Source: Datnioides undecimradiatus (lineage: Eukaryota; Chordata; Actinopteri; Lobotiformes; Datnioididae). From it: a stretch of 64,000 bases of DNA. Shown here piece by piece: positions 61,369 to 64,000 of the stretch. The notes beneath the pieces were generated by a model. It was given only the letters and a program-made list of their open reading frames with translations. It searched no databases and was not told where the DNA came from. The number at the start of each line of letters is the position of its first letter. Within the stretch, counting starts at the first letter, position 1. Location of the stretch: the NCBI GenBank assembly GCA_008933995.1, contig WARS01001853.1, forward strand, positions 124,001-188,000. The letters are read 5' to 3'. The translations under genes were made by a program, and so were the position numbers.

Positions 61369-62278
61369 GTGTAATGAGATCTGTGCAGCGGCGCCGACAG
61401 TGCAACACAATCAAAGGGAAGCGTTGGTGTTTTTGCAGCCGGGACCCGATTTTCCCATGTTTTAGTATAAAAGAGCAGTTTCTCAGTGAAACCGTCGCCC
61501 CCTTCAGAGAGCGTCCACTCGACGGGCTGGTTTTATTCAAAGTGTCTGATAAGAGCGAGATCCTCTCTGTTAAACCAGAAACAGCCGCTCAAACCCAGAC
61601 TCCACTGGTCCCAGGCCTGTTTTGACCTGGGCCGCCGTAGATCCACAGGCTGGTTACACTTTTTGCACTGACTCGCTGTGATTTAGGGCTCAAACGAGGG
61701 GCCGGTGTGTCCGAAAGCACATTCGACTTGATGATGCTCTGAACCGACACAGCTGAGGGTAAAGGTCAAAGGTCAACCATCAGCCGCACACACACAAAGT
61801 GCTGCAGCAGCGTACAAGGGTTCACTCAGGATTAAAAACAGCGCAGCGCACGTGTTGTTTATGATCCCAAACTGATTTCAGATCTGTGTGTTGGAGGGAA
61901 AAACGCCGGCTGAGTCATTCAAGGACTGACGGAGTTTCCAGGAAACTGAATCACTGCACGACTGGAGCTCCAGCGTGTTTGTTTGTTTGTGCTCCATCGG
62001 TGGAGAAAACAACAAAAATCGTACTTTATGATTTAAATATCGGCTCTAAATAATCTAAACTGATGCATGACGAGGATAGAAAAGACAAAATATGCCAATG
62101 TTCAGATTTTATTGCTGCTCTTCCTGTTTTCACTGCTTCTCCTGACGTCTCAGCACAGAAAAGACATGATGACAAAGGTTTGATGATCATTTTATATTAA
62201 AATGATGTGACTCCTCCAACACGGCGGCGCGTGTTCATCATCACCACAGACAGCGTTTCATCCAAATATAGAAACCTT

Positions 62279-62284
62279 TTTATT
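62279..62284 (-). terminator. AATAAA poly-A signal (minus strand)
   Basis: AATAAA read on the minus strand, followed downstream by a T/A-rich AAAGGTTTCTATATTTGG. It ends the AU-rich block described above. Two more signals lie at 62400-62405 and 62396-62401. Confidence 0.4.
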
Positions 62285-63033
62285 TTACAATTGCAGCAAA
62301 AATATCATACAATTCCAGTTTAAATTGTACAGTGTGTTAAATATCTAAATACACCTTTACAGTTGCAATGTCAGTAGAAAAAAATATCGGATTCATTTAT
62401 TTATTTTTTTCGTTTACGAGATAGAAAATGTACACGTCCCTAAACATCGAAAGTCACACGCCATGTACACGTGGGCGCCGTGTGGTGGGCCGACGCCGGC
62501 CGCCGGGCGTTTAAAAACCTTTTGCTCTTATAAAACGAGATTTCTTTACATCGCTCGACGGGTTCACGTCTGATCACAGCGACATGGGGCAAAAGGAAAA
62601 CTCACCACTGTAAAAAATGAAAGGAGTGACTTTAAAAACAGAAACTGGTTCAGACCTTCATCACCCCAGAACCTGCAGCCAGCAGCTGCACATGTGCTCG
62701 CTCACTCGGTCCGGAATCGTTTGCAAATGGATGTAATAAAAGGTTTTTTACATGTGCAATGGGGACGTAGAACAGACTGATCAGAAGAAGAACAAAACAA
62801 TCAGGAAACACTCCACCAAGTTCAGCGAGACGTCCGGTCGGCAGCGGCGTGGGCAGTTTCGCTCTGCTGAATCCAGTTTGTGCGCTCTGAAACTGAGCCG
62901 GAGGAACCGAGCGCTGCAGCACTTCATTCACAACCGTGTTCACGATCCCGCGCACGTCGGGTTCAAGCTGCACGATATCGGCCTCGTTTTGCACGTGCAG
63001 GACGTCGGATTGCACGGACGGCGTGACGTCGGG

Positions 63034-63052
63034 ATCGCCCCCTGGTGGCCGG
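63034..63052 (-). promoter_or_regulatory. CTCF-like motif, reverse orientation
   Basis: ATCGCCCCCTGGTGGCCGG is the reverse complement of a near-perfect CTCF core (GGCCACCAGGGGGCGAT). It shares the unusual GCGAT edge with the forward site at 52.9 kb. Confidence 0.6.
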
Positions 63053-63075
63053 CGGCAGCAGTTGAGTCACTTTAG

Positions 63076-64000
63076 GTCGTTCTCATCACGCTGATCGTCC
63101 TTTTCCAGACAGGTCTGGCTTTAACACTGCAGGCAGGATCTAGATATAGCAGCTCTACACCCCGATCACGGCTGCACGGACCATCTTTAACCGACCAACA
63201 ACACGGCTGCCTTCTGCTGCTGGGAACACAGAGTTTTCAGGTTTATTGTTAATATCAAATGAACTGATTGTGTTCTCGGGTTCACGACCACGATGCCAGT
63301 GTCTCTGCCTTGTGCGTCCAGGTCACACACAGGTACAGGTGCTCAGTCCTTCACAATAAAGTCACATGACCCAACGGCCCAGACTGCACCGCTGATCGAG
63401 CTGCTGACGCGTCAAACTGTTCGGTCCTGCAGCTGAAACCTGGCGGCAGCAGTGACTCAGCGGTCTGAGGCGGCGACTCCCGCTGAACAACCCGGCAATG
63501 TGCAAGGAAGCCGGGACTACATTTCATCCAACGCTCAGGGTTTTCACACGCTGAAGTCGTGAGCCGTCAAACACCTGCTTTCATACGTCTCCTGACTTTG
63601 GTTTTCAGTTAAACCCTCTGAAGAAGCAAACACACACTAAACCTACTGAACCTGCTGCAGCCGAGGAGCATTATTAAAGACTCGCTCCTCAGGGCGAGCC
63701 AGCGCTCTGATATACTTTAAACATGTAAAACGTGAGGGTCGGATGAATGCACGGAGCTGACGCGTCTCCTGCAGCTCAGCTTTGAATCGATGCGCCTCAG
63801 TTTTGGAGAACTTGTTCTATTTATCAGCGGAAATGAGACAAATGCAGACGTCAGCGCAGCTTCGGCTCGCTCCAGGTGACGTGTCCTAATGACTGTGAAG
63901 GATTTAGGAACGCACACGAACTCTAATCCAGATTTAATTAGATACTTAACGTCCTCGCTGATGCATGGTTGTGTGTTGTACTCTTATTGTTATGATGCAG
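63076..64000. other. unassigned right end of window
   Basis: No exon was recognised. If the minus-strand 3' UTR reading is right, this may be more UTR or terminal intron. A minus-strand AATAAA-type signal also lies near 63242-63247. Confidence 0.4.

Larger units (their letters stand above)
59733..62264. other. gene-free stretch downstream of the candidate 3' UTR
   Basis: No exon was recognised. It holds a LINE 3' end, a pyrimidine/poly-C tract, a candidate conserved block (60480-60730) and a CA array. Text at 60960-61210 is also non-repetitive and enhancer-like. Confidence 0.45.
62265..63075 (-). other. candidate 3' UTR end of a minus-strand gene lying to the right
   Basis: Read on the minus strand, the sequence becomes AU-rich toward 62265, with TACTGACATTGCAACTG, then TGTACAATTTAAACTGGAAT, and ends in TGCTGCAATTGTAAAATAAA. 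The last AATAAA lies at 62284-62279, with two further AATAAA signals at 62405-62396. This texture (U/A-rich, close-set poly-A signals, no long frame) is typical of the last few hundred bases of a vertebrate 3' UTR, with cleavage expected about 62250-62268. The coding part is not visible in the window. A 121-codon minus frame at 62650-63015 shows no domain and is probably UTR. It could instead be a non-coding RNA or AT-rich intergenic text. The right limit given is arbitrary. Confidence 0.4.

Noticed and set aside
62650-63015. 121-codon minus-strand frame near the candidate 3' UTR
   Set aside because: No domain or conserved ending, and the plus strand is equally open. UTR or chance is more likely than a terminal coding exon.

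Overview
The window reads as a piece of a ray-finned (teleost, probably percomorph-type) fish genome. The grounds are very dense CA/GT dinucleotide microsatellites, two tRNA-headed V-type SINE copies, worn L2/CR1/Rex-like LINE pieces, Tc1-like and hAT DNA-transposon fossils, and short interspersed blocks that I remember from many fish genomes. I had no search tools, so family names rest on motifs and memory.

I could not recognise a single host protein-coding exon with confidence anywhere in the 64 kb. The open frames present are of a length expected by chance, run through microsatellites, or belong to transposons. The window therefore looks like intergenic sequence (a gene desert) or the inside of a very large intron. 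The one place that looks like part of a host transcript is the right end: on the minus strand, about 62265-63075, an AU-rich stretch ends in AATAAA signals and resembles the 3' end of a 3' UTR whose gene would lie to the right.

Layout: 258-705 holds the C-terminal end of a LINE ORF2 (minus). 0.8-18 kb is unique sequence with CA/GT arrays, a CTCF-like site, a helically spaced CCAAT cluster and an 11-bp inverted repeat. 18.8-19.05 kb is a V-SINE. 22.1-22.5 kb is a LINE reverse-transcriptase piece with an apparent small internal inversion. 22.92-23.71 kb is a hAT element with target-site duplications and a leftover transposase exon. 25.8-26.0 kb is a Tc1-like transposase tail. 32.91-33.44 kb is a second, non-coding hAT with target-site duplications. 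37.5-37.7 kb is a possible mariner-type transposase tail. 44.5-44.8 kb is a second V-SINE. 46.9-47.1 kb is a TTAA-type MITE-like repeat. 51.1-51.8 kb has the two longest CA arrays. 54.5-54.9 kb is a cluster of repeats including a 17-bp tandem. 59.56-59.73 kb is a 34-bp minisatellite. 59.95-60.07 kb is a LINE 3' end.

Between these lie AT-rich, homeodomain-motif-rich, non-repetitive blocks (for example 11.3, 39.1, 41.4, 42.9, 48.4, 51.3 and 60.6 kb) that look like candidate conserved non-coding elements. Four good CTCF-like motifs (15.87 kb reverse, 52.90 kb forward, 56.66 kb forward, 63.04 kb reverse) could organise the interval. No genes are seen working together here. The functional content, if any, is most likely regulatory.
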